This document shows positions 17,434 to 27,470 of a stretch of DNA of 64,000 nucleotides, one piece after another. The translations under genes and the position numbers were made by a program. This DNA is from Aliiruegeria haliotis (GTDB lineage Bacteria; Pseudomonadota; Alphaproteobacteria; Rhodobacterales; Rhodobacteraceae), in assembly GCF_003003255.1 (NCBI RefSeq), contig NZ_PVTD01000001.1:434001-498000 (forward strand), read 5' to 3'. The notes beneath the pieces are model-generated. The model made no database searches. It was not told where the DNA came from and saw nothing but the letters and a program-made list of their open reading frames with translations. Numbering within the stretch: position 1 is the first letter of the stretch; every line of letters starts with the position of its first letter.

Positions 17434-19227
17434 TCAGCCTGTGCGGGCGATGTATGCCCGCCAGTCGCCGATGTTGGTGATGTCCTCCCCGCCCTCGGTT
17501 CCAACCGCCTCGCAGAGGAAACCCTGCACCGTCGATCCGTCCTCCAGGTCGATCGTCCCAAGGCCCAGCGGCGCGGGGATACCTTTCAGGAAGCTGCCAA
17601 CCTGGTCACAGGGGACGTCCCAGATTTCGAGCGCGATCGGCGCGCCGGTGCCGGGCTTCCCGCGCAGGAGGCCCGGGCGGCGCGGCGGGCCGCCGGCCAG
17701 CGCGAACAACCGGTAGGCGTCGCTGGTGCGGGCGGTGCGCCGGAACACGGCGTTGCGCTCCGTCAGTTGGTGGTTGAGGGGCAGGCCCGTCATGTGGGCG
17801 CCGCAGACCGCGAGCCCCTGGCTCGTCGGAGCGGCGGGCGGCAGCGTAGCCGGGGCGGGGGTCGCCCATGTGGTGGCGCCCAGTGCCCGGTTGCCAGCAG
17901 CTTCGAGATCCAGTGCGAGCGCGGCCACGAGCGCGTCCTTGCCTGCTTCGGCAAGCAGGGTCACGCTGCCCGGGCGCCCGTCGCTGCGGGCCGGGGTCGG
18001 CACCGCGATGCCGCACATGTCCAGAAGGTTCACGAAATTCGTGTAGGTGCCGAAGTTCGAGTTCGGCGTGACCGGGTCGGCCTCCAGATCGGCGGTGCTG
18101 TAGAAGGTCGGGATGGTCGGCACGCAGAGCGCATCGATCCCCGCAAGGGCGGGTTCCGCCGCGCGGGCAAGTTCCTTCAGCCGGTATATGCCGCGGAAGG
18201 CATCCGCGGCGGACAAGGCCTCTGCCTTGCAGATGATCGCCCGTGTCACCGGGTGGATGGCCTCCGGTTTCCGCCGCAGCAACTCCTCGATCACGGTATA
18301 CCGTTCCGCCACCCAGGCACCCTCATAGAGCATCTCGGCCACGGCATAGAGCGGCGCGAAGTCGATCTCCCGGATCTCGGCGCCGTGGCCGCGCAACAGG
18401 TCGACCGCTTCGGCAAATGACGCCGCCTGCACCGTGTCGCCTAGAAACCGTATGCTGTCTGCGCTCGGAATGCCGATCACGGGGGCCGCCGGTGGGGCGG
18501 TCAATGCCGGTGCGGGGCAGGGTTTTGCGAAGGCATCCGCCGGATCGTGCGCGCAGCAGACCTGGAAGGCGGCATAGGCGTCCTGCACCGTCAGCGCGAA
18601 AATCGAGATGGTCTCGATGGAGCGGCAGGCCGGGACGACACCGCTTGCCGAAAGCGCGCCCAGGGTGGGTTTCAGCCCGACGATATTGTTCAGCGCCGCC
18701 GGCACCCGGCCGGATCCGGCGGTGTCGGTGCCGAGCGCGAGCGCAACGATCCCATGGCCGACCGCCACGCCGGAGCCGCCCGAGGAGCCGCCGGGAACAA
18801 TTTCAGGATCGATGGAGTTCAGCGGCGCGCCGTATGGGGTGCGCACTCCGACAAGGCCGGTGGCGAACTGGTCGAGGTTGGTCTTGCCGACAAACAGCCC
18901 GCCCGCCGCCTTCAGCCGGGCGACGACGAAGGCATCGCCATCGGGGGTATAGGCGTAGTCCGGGCAGGCCGCCGTCGTCGGAAAGCCCGCGACATCGATA
19001 TTGTCCTTCACCGCGAAGGGCACACCCCAGAGCGGTTTCGACGGGTCGAAGGGCCCGAGCGCCCGGGCGGCCTCCAGGGCTTCGGCCTCGGTGGGCATGG
19101 CGAGGAAGATCGCGGGATCGCCAACGGCGGCAATACGAGCGTAGACCTGTCGGATCACCGCCTCCGGGCTGACCCCTCTGGCGTAGGCCGCGTGCAGACC
19201 GTGGAGGGTCATCGGGATATCGGACAT
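17434..19227 (-). CDS. atzF: Allophanate hydrolase
   Basis: A 597-residue amidase-signature enzyme that splits allophanate to ammonia and CO2. The Ser-cisSer-Lys triad is visible: Lys74 (A-V-K-D-N-I-D), Ser148 (G-G-S-S-G-G-S) and nucleophile Ser172 (D-T-A-G-S-G-R), with the usual 24-residue spacing of the two serines. The last 120-130 residues form the extra C-terminal allophanate-hydrolase domain that separates it from plain amidases. No urea carboxylase gene is adjacent, so it probably takes allophanate from biuret made by the BiuH-like enzyme at 24596. A copy of the LysR-flanking element lies 79 bp upstream. Confidence 0.9.
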   Translation of the reverse strand: MSDIPMTLHGLHAAYARGVSPEAVIRQVYARIAAVGDPAIFLAMPTEAEALEAARALGPFDPSKPLWGVPFAVKDNIDVAGFPTTAACPDYAYTPDGDAFVVARLKAAGGLFVGKTNLDQFATGLVGVRTPYGAPLNSIDPEIVPGGSSGGSGVAVGHGIVALALGTDTAGSGRVPAALNNIVGLKPTLGALSASGVVPACRSIETISIFALTVQDAYAAFQVCCAHDPADAFAKPCPAPALTAPPAAPVIGIPSADSIRFLGDTVQAASFAEAVDLLRGHGAEIREIDFAPLYAVAEMLYEGAWVAERYTVIEELLRRKPEAIHPVTRAIICKAEALSAADAFRGIYRLKELARAAEPALAGIDALCVPTIPTFYSTADLEADPVTPNSNFGTYTNFVNLLDMCGIAVPTPARSDGRPGSVTLLAEAGKDALVAALALDLEAAGNRALGATTWATPAPATLPPAAPTSQGLAVCGAHMTGLPLNHQLTERNAVFRRTARTSDAYRLFALAGGPPRRPGLLRGKPGTGAPIALEIWDVPCDQVGSFLKGIPAPLGLGTIDLEDGSTVQGFLCEAVGTEGGEDITNIGDWRAYIARTG

Positions 19228-19305
19228 GCTCGGTTCCTTCGCTCGTTGTCGCACCGGGCAGGCCGGGCCTTGCGCACAGGTTCGATGTTGCAGCGCCCAA
19301 CGCAA

Positions 19306-19343
19306 CTGCTAAGAATTCACAAAAGCGATGCAAAAAATGCACC
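19306..19343 (-). promoter_or_regulatory. LysR operator candidate, copy A (facing atzF)
   Basis: One arm of a 38-bp inverted repeat (34 of 38 positions identical) flanking the lysR gene. Read towards atzF it contains TGCATTTTTTGCA (19329-19341), which fits the LysR-type T-N11-A box with dyad TGCA halves. The conserved part continues into an AATTC-TTAGCAG stretch. It also abuts the lysR start (14 bp), so autoregulation is likely. Confidence 0.75.
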
Positions 19344-19357
19344 GGACGAGGCGGGCG

Positions 19358-20254
19358 ATGAAACACCTTCAGACATTTCGCTACATCGAGGGCGTCGTGC
19401 GCGCCGGGTCGATCCGCAAGGCGGCAGATGACATGAACATCACCGCGTCTGCGCTCAACCGCCGGATACAGCGGTTCGAGGAGGAGTTCGGCTCGGAAAT
19501 CTTCGAGCGCCTGCCGCGCGGGGTCCGGCTCAACCCGGCCGGGGAATTGCTGGTCCAGCATTTCCGGGCGCAGGAATCGGACCTGCGGCGGGTCCAGAGC
19601 CAGGTTGCCGACCTCTCCGGCGAGCGACGCGGCCATGTGAGCGTCGCCTGTTCACAGGCGCTCATCCCCTATTTCCTGCCTCGGCAGATCGCTGCCTACC
19701 GAACCCATCACCCGGGCGTCAGTTTCTCGGTGACGGTGCGGGATCGTGAGGCGGCGGAACGGGACCTTGCCACCTTCAGCAGCGACCTGGCGCTGGTTTT
19801 CGAGCCTGTGCACCTTGTCGATTTCGAAGTGCTCATGGCGGTGCCGCAGATCATTCACGTGCTGATCCGGGAGGGGCACCCGCTGGCGAACCGGGAGGAG
19901 GTGCGGTTGCGAGATTGCCTCGATCATCCGCATGTGCTGCCGACACGACACTACGGCGTCAGGGCCTTGCTGGAGGATGCGGCGACGCGCGGGTCGCGGC
20001 CGCTGCGGCCCATCGCCGAATCCGACAGCTTCGACTTCATGCGCCACTACGTGGCCCACGAGGACGCGGTTGCCTTCCAGATCCCGATCGGCTTGCAGCC
20101 GCGCCCCGAGGATGGGTTGGCGGTCCGCCCGATCTCCACGCGCGATGTGCCCGCGGGCAGCCTGCTCCTTGGGCAGATGCGAGGACGCACGCTGCCGGTG
20201 GCCTCCGCCCGCTTCGCGCAGGGATTGGCGAAGGCGCTGGAGGCCTTTCGATAG
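19358..20254 (+). CDS. LysR family transcriptional regulator
   Basis: A 298-residue regulator with an N-terminal winged helix (G-S-I-R-K-A-A-D-D-M-N-I-T-A-S-A-L-N-R-R-I) and a C-terminal periplasmic-binding-like effector domain. Start codons at 19328 and 19337 are possible, but both lie inside the conserved operator; the ATG at 19358 has a GAGGCGGG site and begins M-K-H-L-Q-T-F-R, as is usual. It lies between atzF and the BMP/biuret operon with operator copies on both sides. The effector may be biuret, allophanate or the imported substrate. Confidence 0.9.
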   Translation: MKHLQTFRYIEGVVRAGSIRKAADDMNITASALNRRIQRFEEEFGSEIFERLPRGVRLNPAGELLVQHFRAQESDLRRVQSQVADLSGERRGHVSVACSQALIPYFLPRQIAAYRTHHPGVSFSVTVRDREAAERDLATFSSDLALVFEPVHLVDFEVLMAVPQIIHVLIREGHPLANREEVRLRDCLDHPHVLPTRHYGVRALLEDAATRGSRPLRPIAESDSFDFMRHYVAHEDAVAFQIPIGLQPRPEDGLAVRPISTRDVPAGSLLLGQMRGRTLPVASARFAQGLAKALEAFR

Positions 20255-20291
20255 TCCAAACTTCCAGCGCTGACGGCAGCTTGCCTAGAGT

Positions 20292-20329
20292 GGTGCATTT
20301 TTTGCATCGCTTTGAGGAATTATTAGCAG
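20292..20329 (+). promoter_or_regulatory. LysR operator candidate, copy B (facing the BMP/biuret operon)
   Basis: The second arm of the 38-bp inverted repeat. The 22-bp core at 20292-20313 is the exact reverse complement of 19322-19343 and holds TGCATTTTTTGCA at 20294-20306. It lies 90 bp upstream of the BMP gene start, nearly the same distance as copy A from atzF, and in the same orientation relative to the gene it would control. Confidence 0.75.
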
Positions 20330-20418
20330 ACGCCAACAGCGCTCGGGCGGTCTACCGTTTCCGAGAACCGAACATGTGCCGCCGGACCCGGCGCACGGGC
20401 AGCAGTTGGAGCAATGCC

Positions 20419-21540
20419 ATGACCACTTTCAGAAACCTCGATCGCAGGAGCTTCCTCGGGACAACGGCGGCGGCGCTCGGCGCGGCGGCTCTTGGCGGGC
20501 TGGCGCGGCCAGCGCAGGCGGCGGGCGACCTGTCCGTGGGCTTCATCTATGTCGGGCCGAAGGATGATTTCGGCTACAACCAAGCCCATGCGGAAGGCGC
20601 CGCGGCGGTCAAGGCGATGGCAGGCGTGACCGTTCTGGAAGAGGAGAACGTGCCGGAGAGCCAGGATGTCCAGAACACCATGGAATCCATGATCAATTTC
20701 GATGGGGCGACGTTGCTCTTCCCGACCTCCTTCGGCTATTTCAATCCCCATATCCTGGAACTGGCGCCGAAATATCAGGACGTCCGGTTCGAGCATTGCG
20801 GCGGTCTCTGGGCCGAGGGCAATCCGACCAACGCAGGCTCCTACTTCGGCTACATCGGTATGGGGCAGTACCTCAACGGCATCGCCGCCGGTCATGCCAC
20901 CAAGAGCAAGAAGATCGGCTTCGTCGCCGCCAAGCCGATCCCGCAGGTTCTCAACAATATCAATTCCTTCCTGCTGGGAGCCCGGGCGGTCGACCCGGAG
21001 ATCACCTGCCAGGTCATCTTCACCGGAGAATGGTCGCTGGCGGTCAAGGAGGCGGAGGCCACCAACGCACTGGCCGACCAGGGCTGCGACGTCATCACCT
21101 GCCACGTCGACGGACCGAAAGTGGTCTGCGAGACGGCGGTCTCGCGAGGCGCTTATGTCTGTGGCTACCATGCCGACCAGAGCCCCCTTGCCGGCGACAT
21201 GTATCTTACCGGGGCGGAGTGGAACTGGGCGGGCGTCTACACCGACCTCGTCGCCAGTTTCATGGCCGGGGAGGAGATCCCGAACTTCCTGCGCGGTGGG
21301 CTCGCGGACGGGTTCATCAAGATGAGCCCGCTCGGTCCTGCCGTTTCCGATGCCGGCCGTGCCCAGTTCGAGGCCGTGAAGGCAGAGATCATGGCCGGTG
21401 GGTTCGCGGCGATCAAGGGGCCGCTGAAGGACAACGCGGGCAATATCATCGCGGCCGACGGCGAAGCTTTCGTGGAGACGGATGTGAAGCTGGAGAGCAT
21501 GGACTACCTCGTCGACGGTGTCATGGGGTCCACCAGCTGA
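20419..21540 (+). CDS. BMP family ABC transporter substrate-binding protein, Tat-exported
   Basis: A 373-residue basic-membrane-protein (BMP/Med, PnrA-like) family binding protein, a family known for nucleoside and purine-related ligands. A twin-arginine signal (D-R-R-S-F-L-G) leads to a cut near A-Q-A at about residue 34. Family marks are F-I-Y-V-G-P-K-D-D-F-G-Y-N, then E-E-N-V-P-E and F-P-T-S-F-G-Y near the first ligand loop. The frame is open further upstream, but this ATG starts the signal peptide. It opens the operon with two permeases, ATPase and catabolic enzymes. Confidence 0.92.
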   Translation: MTTFRNLDRRSFLGTTAAALGAAALGGLARPAQAAGDLSVGFIYVGPKDDFGYNQAHAEGAAAVKAMAGVTVLEEENVPESQDVQNTMESMINFDGATLLFPTSFGYFNPHILELAPKYQDVRFEHCGGLWAEGNPTNAGSYFGYIGMGQYLNGIAAGHATKSKKIGFVAAKPIPQVLNNINSFLLGARAVDPEITCQVIFTGEWSLAVKEAEATNALADQGCDVITCHVDGPKVVCETAVSRGAYVCGYHADQSPLAGDMYLTGAEWNWAGVYTDLVASFMAGEEIPNFLRGGLADGFIKMSPLGPAVSDAGRAQFEAVKAEIMAGGFAAIKGPLKDNAGNIIAADGEAFVETDVKLESMDYLVDGVMGSTS

Positions 21541-21541
21541 C

Positions 21542-22651
21542 ATGAGCGCCGCCGACCAGATACCGACACGGGCGCATCTGCCCGGAGCCCGGATCCTTGC
21601 GGGTCTGGCGCTTCGGGCGGAGGCCGTGGCGATCCCGCTCGCCGCGCTCCTCGCTGGCTTCGCAGCCTTCAGCCTGTTCCTGCTGGTGATGGGGAAATCG
21701 CCGGCGGAGTTCTACGGGCTGGTCTGGAAGGCGGGGTTCTCCTCGGCCTTTTCCTGGCAGAACACCCTGTCGCGCGTCGCCCCGCTGGTTCTGGCCGCGC
21801 TCTGCGTGGCGCTGCCGGCGCGCCTCGGGCTCGTCGTCATCGGCGGCGAGGGCGCGATCGTGCTCGGCGGGCTGGCAGCAGCGGTGACCGGAACGGCGGT
21901 CGCGGGCGTGCCCGGCTATGCCGGGTTGATCCTGATGGCGCTGGCCGCGATGGCCATCGGCGGCTTCTGGATCGGTGCCATTGGCGCGTTGCGAATTCGA
22001 CGCGGGGTGAACGAGACCATCTCCTCGCTGTTGATGGCCTATATCGCCATCGCGCTGTTCAACTACTTCGTCGAGGGCCCTTTCCGCGATCCGGCGAGCC
22101 TGAACAAACCCTCCACCGCGCCGTTGGCAGAGGCGCTCAGGGTCGGTGACATGCCCTGGATCGCCGCCCATTGGGGCGTCGTGGCGGGTGTGCTGGCCTG
22201 CCTGGTGAGCTGGGTCCTGATCGACCGAACGACGCTTGGCTTCGCGGCGCGCATCGCCGGGGACAACGTCCGGGCCGCGCAGGTGCAGGGCCTGCCGGTG
22301 GCGCGTCTGGTCATCGGTTTCACAGCGCTTGGCGGCGCGTTCGCCGGGCTTGCGGGCTTCTTCGAGGTCGCCGCCGTGCACGGCTCCGCCAATGCCTCGC
22401 TGATCGCGGGCTATGGCTATACCGGTATCCTCGTGGCCTTTCTTGCCCGTCACAACCCGCTGGCGATTCTGCCGGTCGCGGTGCTGCTGGGCGGGTTCGA
22501 GGCTTCCAGCGGACTGATCCAGCGCCGGATGGACCTGCCGGATGCCACGATCCTGGTGTTCGAGGGCATGGTCTTTGTCATCATCCTTCTCAGCGAGGCG
22601 CTCTATGGACGGTTTCGTATCTTCACACCCGCCTTCTGGGAGCGCCGCTGA
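21542..22651 (+). CDS. ABC transporter permease (NupB/YufP-like)
   Basis: A 369-residue inner-membrane permease of the branched-chain/nucleoside (BPD_transp_2) type with about 8-10 hydrophobic segments. The conserved G-G-E-G-A-I-V-L-G-G segment near residues 104-113 and G-G-A-F-A-G-L-A-G are typical. It starts 1 bp after the BMP stop and ends in TGATG, overlapping the next permease by 1 bp. Confidence 0.9.
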   Translation: MSAADQIPTRAHLPGARILAGLALRAEAVAIPLAALLAGFAAFSLFLLVMGKSPAEFYGLVWKAGFSSAFSWQNTLSRVAPLVLAALCVALPARLGLVVIGGEGAIVLGGLAAAVTGTAVAGVPGYAGLILMALAAMAIGGFWIGAIGALRIRRGVNETISSLLMAYIAIALFNYFVEGPFRDPASLNKPSTAPLAEALRVGDMPWIAAHWGVVAGVLACLVSWVLIDRTTLGFAARIAGDNVRAAQVQGLPVARLVIGFTALGGAFAGLAGFFEVAAVHGSANASLIAGYGYTGILVAFLARHNPLAILPVAVLLGGFEASSGLIQRRMDLPDATILVFEGMVFVIILLSEALYGRFRIFTPAFWERR

Positions 22652-23577
22652 TGGACTCGGTTGAAATCGGCCTTTGGGGCGTGCCGCTGGCCATCCTCGG
22701 CGGTGCCATCCGGGTCTCGACCCCCTTCATCTTCGTCTCCCTCGGTGAATGCCTGACCGAACGGTCGGGGCGGATCAACCTCGGGCTGGAGGGCACGCTG
22801 GTGTTCGGCGCGATGAGCGGCTACGCCATCGCCTACGAAACCGGCTCGCCCTTCGCCGGCGTTCTGGCCGCGGCGGTTTCGGGGGCCTGTTTCGGACTGC
22901 TCCACGGCTGGATCTGCAAGTTCAAGGGTGTGAACGACATCGCCGTGGGCATTGCGATGATGCTGCTCGGCATGGGGCTCGCCTTCTTTTTCGGCAAGCC
23001 CTACATCCAGCCCGTTGCGCCCGATCTGCCGTCGATCAACTTCGGCTGGTGGTCGGATGTGCCGCAGGTGCGCGCGGCGTTGCAGGTCAACGTGTTGTTC
23101 ATTCTGGGCGGACTGCTGGCGCTGGCCATGGCGTGGATGTTCCGCAGCACACGGGTCGGGCTGACGGTGCGGGTCGTGGGCGACAGCACAGACGCGGCTC
23201 GCGCGATGGGGCTCGATCCCGACCGGGTGCGGCTGCTTTCCACCGCGATGGGCGGCGCGCTTGCCGGGGTCGGCGGGGCCTATCTGTCGCTTTTTTACCC
23301 GGGAAGCTGGACGGAGGGGATCTCCTCCGGGCAGGGCCTGATGGCCATCGCGCTGGTGATTTTTGCCCGCTGGAACCCGGTAAACTGTTTCTGGGCGTCG
23401 CTCCTCTTCGGTGGGGCGGGTGCGCTTGGACCGGCCCTGCAATCGATCGGCATTTCAGAGGGATACTACCTCTTCTTCGCGGCACCCTATGTGCTGACAC
23501 TGGGCCTGCTGATCCTGACCTCCTCCCCCGACCGCGCCATGCAGGGCGCGCCGCTCGAACTCAGCCTCACGAAGTAA
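22651..23577 (+). CDS. ABC transporter permease (NupC/YufQ-like)
   Basis: A 308-residue partner permease with about eight hydrophobic segments. It has the N-terminal E-R-S-G-R-I-N-L-G-L-E-G motif of nucleoside-type permeases, and G-D-S-T-D-A-A-R-A-M-G-L in the cytoplasmic coupling loop. It overlaps the upstream gene by 1 bp and precedes the formamidase gene by 11 bp. Confidence 0.9.
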   Translation: MDSVEIGLWGVPLAILGGAIRVSTPFIFVSLGECLTERSGRINLGLEGTLVFGAMSGYAIAYETGSPFAGVLAAAVSGACFGLLHGWICKFKGVNDIAVGIAMMLLGMGLAFFFGKPYIQPVAPDLPSINFGWWSDVPQVRAALQVNVLFILGGLLALAMAWMFRSTRVGLTVRVVGDSTDAARAMGLDPDRVRLLSTAMGGALAGVGGAYLSLFYPGSWTEGISSGQGLMAIALVIFARWNPVNCFWASLLFGGAGALGPALQSIGISEGYYLFFAAPYVLTLGLLILTSSPDRAMQGAPLELSLTK

Positions 23578-23588
23578 GGAACCACAAG

Positions 23589-24596
23589 ATGAACGGCCTA
23601 GGCGGTCTGAACAAATCGGAAAACGGCCTGGTAATCGGCCTTGTGCAGTTGCAGCTGCCGGTGGTGGAAACCAAAGCCCAGCTGACCGCGCAGACCGCCC
23701 GTGTGGTCGAGCTGGTGGCCAAGGCGCGGCGCAACCTTGCCACGATGGATCTGGTGGTGTTCCCGGAATACATGCTGCACGGCCTGTCGATGGACACCAA
23801 CCCCGAGATCATGTGCTCCATGGACGGCGCGGAGGTGGCGGCGCTGAAACAGGCCTGTATCGACAACGCGATCTGGGGCTGTTTCTCGATCATGGAGGCC
23901 AATCCCGGCGGCAATCCCTACAACACCGGCCTGATCATCGACGACACCGGCGAGGTGCAGCTCTACTACCGCAAGATGCACCCCTGGGTGCCGGTCGAGC
24001 CGTGGGAGCCGGGGGACACCGGCATTCCGGTCTGCACCGGCCCCGGCGGTGCGAAGATCGGGCTGATCATCTGCCACGACGGCATGTTCCCGGAAATGGC
24101 GCGCGAGGCGGCCTACAAGGGGGCGGAGATCATGATCCGCACCGCAGGCTACACGGCGCCGATCCGGGAGGCATGGCGTTTCACCAACCGCGCCAACAGC
24201 TTCTGCAACCTGATGGTCACGGCAAATGTCTGCATGTGCGGATCGGACGGCACGTTCGACAGCATGGGCGAGGGCATGATCGTGGACTTCGATGGCAGCG
24301 TCCTGGCACACGGGCAGACCGGCCGCCCCGACGAGATCATAACCGCGGAGGTGCGCCCCGATCTGGTGCGGGAAGCGCGGCTCGGCTGGGGCGTCGAGAA
24401 CAACCCGTACCAGTTTGGTCACCGCGGCTATGTCGCCGTGAAGGGTGGGGCGCAGGACTGCCCCTATACCTACATGACCGACCTCGCGGCGGGCGCCTAC
24501 CGCGTGCCATGGGAGGACGATGTCGCCGTGACCGACGGCACGGTCTGCGGCTTCCCCGCGCCATCCCGAAGCTTCGGTGAAAAGGACCCCAGCTGA
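23589..24596 (+). CDS. amiF: Formamidase (nitrilase superfamily, AmiF type)
   Basis: A 335-residue cytoplasmic carbon-nitrogen hydrolase closely resembling Helicobacter AmiF, which hydrolyses formamide to formate and ammonia. The Glu-Lys-Cys triad is Glu60 (V-V-F-P-E-Y), Lys129 (Y-Y-R-K-M-H-P-W) and Cys162 (I-C-H-D-G-M). Further marks are F-S-I-M-E-A-N-P and [12 protein letters not shown]. Its stop overlaps the biuret hydrolase start (TGATG). In this setting the substrate may be formamide itself or a formyl/carbamoyl fragment from a larger nitrogen compound. Confidence 0.9.
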   Translation: MNGLGGLNKSENGLVIGLVQLQLPVVETKAQLTAQTARVVELVAKARRNLATMDLVVFPEYMLHGLSMDTNPEIMCSMDGAEVAALKQACIDNAIWGCFSIMEANPGGNPYNTGLIIDDTGEVQLYYRKMHPWVPVEPWEPGDTGIPVCTGPGGAKIGLIICHDGMFPEMAREAAYKGAEIMIRTAGYTAPIREAWRFTNRANSFCNLMVTANVCMCGSDGTFDSMGEGMIVDFDGSVLAHGQTGRPDEIITAEVRPDLVREARLGWGVENNPYQFGHRGYVAVKGGAQDCPYTYMTDLAAGAYRVPWEDDVAVTDGTVCGFPAPSRSFGEKDPS

Positions 24597-25276
24597 TGCC
24601 AACGATCGACAGTCACCCCTATGCCTGGCCATACAACGGCGATCTGCGGCCCGGCAACACCGCCCTGATCGTGATCGACATGCAGACCGATTTCTGCGGT
24701 ACCGGCGGCTATGTGGATGCGATGGGCTATGACCTGTCGCTGACACAAGCTCCCATCGCGCCGATCAAGGCCCTGATGGCGGGTATGCGTGCGAAGGGCT
24801 ACCACATCATCCACACTCGCGAAGGGCACCGGCCCGACCTTTCCGATCTGCCCGCGAACAAGCGCTGGCGCAGTCAACAGATCGGCGCGGGCATCGGCGA
24901 TCCCGGCCCCTGCGGCAAGATCCTTGTGCGCGGAGAACCCGGCTGGGACATCATCCCGGAGCTGTATCCGCTGCCCGGAGAGGTCATCATCGACAAGCCC
25001 GGGAAGGGCAGTTTCTGCGCTACGGACCTGGAGCTGATCCTGCGCATGCGGGGGATCGAGAACCTGATCCTGACCGGGATCACCACCGACGTCTGTGTCT
25101 CCACCACCATGCGCGAAGCCAATGACCGGGGTTTCGAATGCGTGATCGCGGAGGATTGCTGCGGTGCCACCGATCCCGGAAACCATGCCGCCGCCATCAA
25201 GATGGTGACCATGCAGGGCGGCGTCTTTGGCGCGGTGAGCGACAGCGCCAGCCTGATCGCCGGGTTGCCGGGATGA
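24596..25276 (+). CDS. biuH: Biuret amidohydrolase (isochorismatase-like cysteine hydrolase)
   Basis: A 226-residue isochorismatase-fold cysteine hydrolase. The triad is Asp28 (V-I-D-M-Q-T-D-F), Lys134 (I-D-K-P-G-K-G-S-F) and Cys167 (T-T-D-V-C-V-S-T-T). These sit at a constant offset of 8 from Asp36, Lys142 and Cys175 of Rhizobium BiuH as I remember them. The N-terminal [18 protein letters not shown] and W-D-I-I-P-E-L-Y-P stretches are also BiuH-like. It would hydrolyse biuret to allophanate and ammonia, feeding the allophanate hydrolase at 17434. It overlaps the ABC ATPase gene by 4 bp. Confidence 0.87.
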   Translation: MPTIDSHPYAWPYNGDLRPGNTALIVIDMQTDFCGTGGYVDAMGYDLSLTQAPIAPIKALMAGMRAKGYHIIHTREGHRPDLSDLPANKRWRSQQIGAGIGDPGPCGKILVRGEPGWDIIPELYPLPGEVIIDKPGKGSFCATDLELILRMRGIENLILTGITTDVCVSTTMREANDRGFECVIAEDCCGATDPGNHAAAIKMVTMQGGVFGAVSDSASLIAGLPG

Positions 25277-26805
25277 CCCGCACGCTGACGACAGAGGCCG
25301 GGGCGATCAGCGTCGAGGCGTTGCACATGACCATGCGGTTCGGGGAGTTCACCGCGCTCGACGACGTCTCGATCAACATCCAGGCGGGGTCGTTTCACGC
25401 GCTGCTGGGCGAAAACGGCGCCGGAAAGTCGACGCTGGTGAAGTGTATCATGGGCTTTTACCACGCCACCGCGGGAGAACTGCTGGTTGCTGGCCGCGAA
25501 GCCTTCATGACCGATCCGAAGATCGCACAGTCGCTGGGGCTCGGCATGGTGTACCAGCATTTCACGCTGGTCCCGTCGCTGACGGCGGCGGAAAACCTGG
25601 TGATCAGCCGCGCCGACGCGCCCGGCGTGATCAACTGGCGCCGCGAGCGGGAGAAGCTCGCGCAGTTCATGGCGACGATGCCGTTCTCGGTTCCGCTGGA
25701 TCTGCCGGTCAGCCGGCTCGCCGCGGGCGAGAAACAGAAGCTGGAGATCCTCAAGCAACTTTATCTCGGCAACCGGTTCCTCATCCTCGACGAGCCGACG
25801 TCGGTGCTGACCCCGGCGGAAGCCGACGAGGTGCTGGGCCATGTCCGCGCCCTGACCCGGGCCGGCGAGATCACCGTGCTGATGATCACCCACAAGTTCC
25901 GCGAGGTCACCGCCTTTGCCGACGAGGTGTCGATCCTGCGGCGCGGGCGCTACGTGGGCGGTGGCAAGGTCGGCGAGATGTCGGTCGAGGAGATGAGCCG
26001 CGCCATGATGGGCACGGCCCCGGAGGTCAGCAAGCGGCCCCGTGCGGCGACCAACGGGCGGGAGATCATGCGCCTGAGCGGTGTGGAGGCACAGGACCGC
26101 ACCGGCCTGAAGACCATACGGATCGACGAGATCAGCCTGAAGTCGGGTGAGATCCTCGGGGTCGCCGGGATCTCCGGCAACGGGCAGATGGAGTTGATGG
26201 AGGTCCTGACCGGGCAACGCCGCATGACCGGCGGCGAGATCACGGTGAACGGCCAGCCCTTCGCCGCAACACGCGCCGAGGCCAGGGCGCACAAGCTGCG
26301 CTACCTGCCTGAGGAGCCGCTGCGCAATGCCTGCGCCCCGCGGATGAGCGTAGCGGAGAACCTTGCCTTCCGGACCTTCGACACGGGCGGGAACGGGCGC
26401 ACCCGCTTCTGGAAGGACGACCGTGCCATTGCGCGCAACGCGTCCACGCTGATCGAGGATTTCAAGGTCAAGACATCCTCGCCCGCGGCCCGGATCGCGT
26501 CGCTCTCGGGCGGCAATGTCCAGCGCGCGGTGCTGGGCCGGGAACTGACGGGCGAGGTGGACGCGCTGATCGTGTCCAACCCGTGCTTCGGGCTGGACTT
26601 CGCCGCCGTCTCCTCGATCCGCGACCGGTTGGTCGAGGCCCGCAACAACGGCACGGCGATCCTGCTGATCAGCGAGGATCTCGACGAGATCATGGAGCTT
26701 TCCGACCGGATCCTCGTGATGTCCGAGGGGCGGGTGGCCTTCGAGACGCCGATCGCATCCGCGGATGTCTCCGAGATCGGGCAACACATGGCGGGGCATG
26801 GCTGA
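25273..26805 (+). CDS. ABC transporter ATP-binding protein, double ATPase (NupA/YufO-like)
   Basis: A 510-residue fused ATPase. The first half has Walker [10 protein letters not shown] and Walker B F-L-I-L-D-E-P-T. The second half has a degenerate Walker A-like G-I-S-G-N-G-Q and a signature-like L-S-G-G-N-V-Q, with S-N-P-C-F-G-L-D replacing the usual Walker B tail; this asymmetry is normal for sugar/nucleoside double ATPases. It overlaps biuH (ATGA) and the next hydrolase (TGATG), so the importer and enzymes are translated from one message. Confidence 0.92.
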   Translation: MTRTLTTEAGAISVEALHMTMRFGEFTALDDVSINIQAGSFHALLGENGAGKSTLVKCIMGFYHATAGELLVAGREAFMTDPKIAQSLGLGMVYQHFTLVPSLTAAENLVISRADAPGVINWRREREKLAQFMATMPFSVPLDLPVSRLAAGEKQKLEILKQLYLGNRFLILDEPTSVLTPAEADEVLGHVRALTRAGEITVLMITHKFREVTAFADEVSILRRGRYVGGGKVGEMSVEEMSRAMMGTAPEVSKRPRAATNGREIMRLSGVEAQDRTGLKTIRIDEISLKSGEILGVAGISGNGQMELMEVLTGQRRMTGGEITVNGQPFAATRAEARAHKLRYLPEEPLRNACAPRMSVAENLAFRTFDTGGNGRTRFWKDDRAIARNASTLIEDFKVKTSSPAARIASLSGGNVQRAVLGRELTGEVDALIVSNPCFGLDFAAVSSIRDRLVEARNNGTAILLISEDLDEIMELSDRILVMSEGRVAFETPIASADVSEIGQHMAGHG

Positions 26806-27470
26806 TGGCACGGATCCCGGCACAGCCCTTCGACTTCGCCATCGACCCGGCGCAGGTCGCGCTGGTGGTGATCGACATGCAGCGCGATTTCGTGGAACCG
26901 GGCGGCTTCGGCGCCAGCCTTGGCAACGACGTGGCGCCCCTTCAGGCCATCATTCCGACGGTTCGGCGGCTGCTCGACGGGTTCCGGGCCGCGGGGCTGC
27001 CGGTTTACCACACGCGGGAATGCCACCGGGCGGATCTTTCGGACTGCCCGCCCTCCAAGCGCTTGCGTGGTGACCCGGCGTTGCGGATCGGCGACGACGG
27101 ACCGATGGGCCGTATCCTGATCGCCGGTGCCCCCGGCGCCGAAATCGTACCGGAACTGGCGCCGCTGCCGGGCGAAGTGGTGATCGACAAGCCGGGCAAG
27201 GGGGCGTTTTACGCGACCGGCCTGTCCGAGGTGCTGGCCACCCGGAAAATCCGCCAACTGGTCGTGGCGGGTGTCACCACAGAGGTCTGCGTGCAGACGA
27301 CCATGCGGGAGGCCAACGACAGGGGGTTCGACTGCATTCTCGCGACCGACGCGACCGAGAGCTATTTCCCCGCCTTCAAGGCGGCGGCCATCGACATGAT
27401 CACCGCACAGGGCGGGATCGTCGGATGGGCCGCGCCGACCGACGCGATCCTGGGAGGGTTGGATGGCTGA
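26805..27470 (+). CDS. Second isochorismatase-like cysteine hydrolase, BiuH-related
   Basis: A 221-residue cysteine hydrolase of the same family as the biuret hydrolase gene 1.5 kb upstream, but clearly divergent. Triad positions are Asp24, Lys129 and Cys162 (T-T-E-V-C-V-Q-T-T). It keeps [10 protein letters not shown] and D-K-P-G-K-G-A-F but has F-Y-A-T-G where BiuH has F-C-A-T-D. It probably cleaves a related ureido or carbamoyl amide upstream or downstream of biuret; ureidoacrylate- or N-carbamoyl-type substrates are alternatives. It overlaps the flanking genes by 1 and 8 bp. Confidence 0.85.
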   Translation: MARIPAQPFDFAIDPAQVALVVIDMQRDFVEPGGFGASLGNDVAPLQAIIPTVRRLLDGFRAAGLPVYHTRECHRADLSDCPPSKRLRGDPALRIGDDGPMGRILIAGAPGAEIVPELAPLPGEVVIDKPGKGAFYATGLSEVLATRKIRQLVVAGVTTEVCVQTTMREANDRGFDCILATDATESYFPAFKAAAIDMITAQGGIVGWAAPTDAILGGLDG

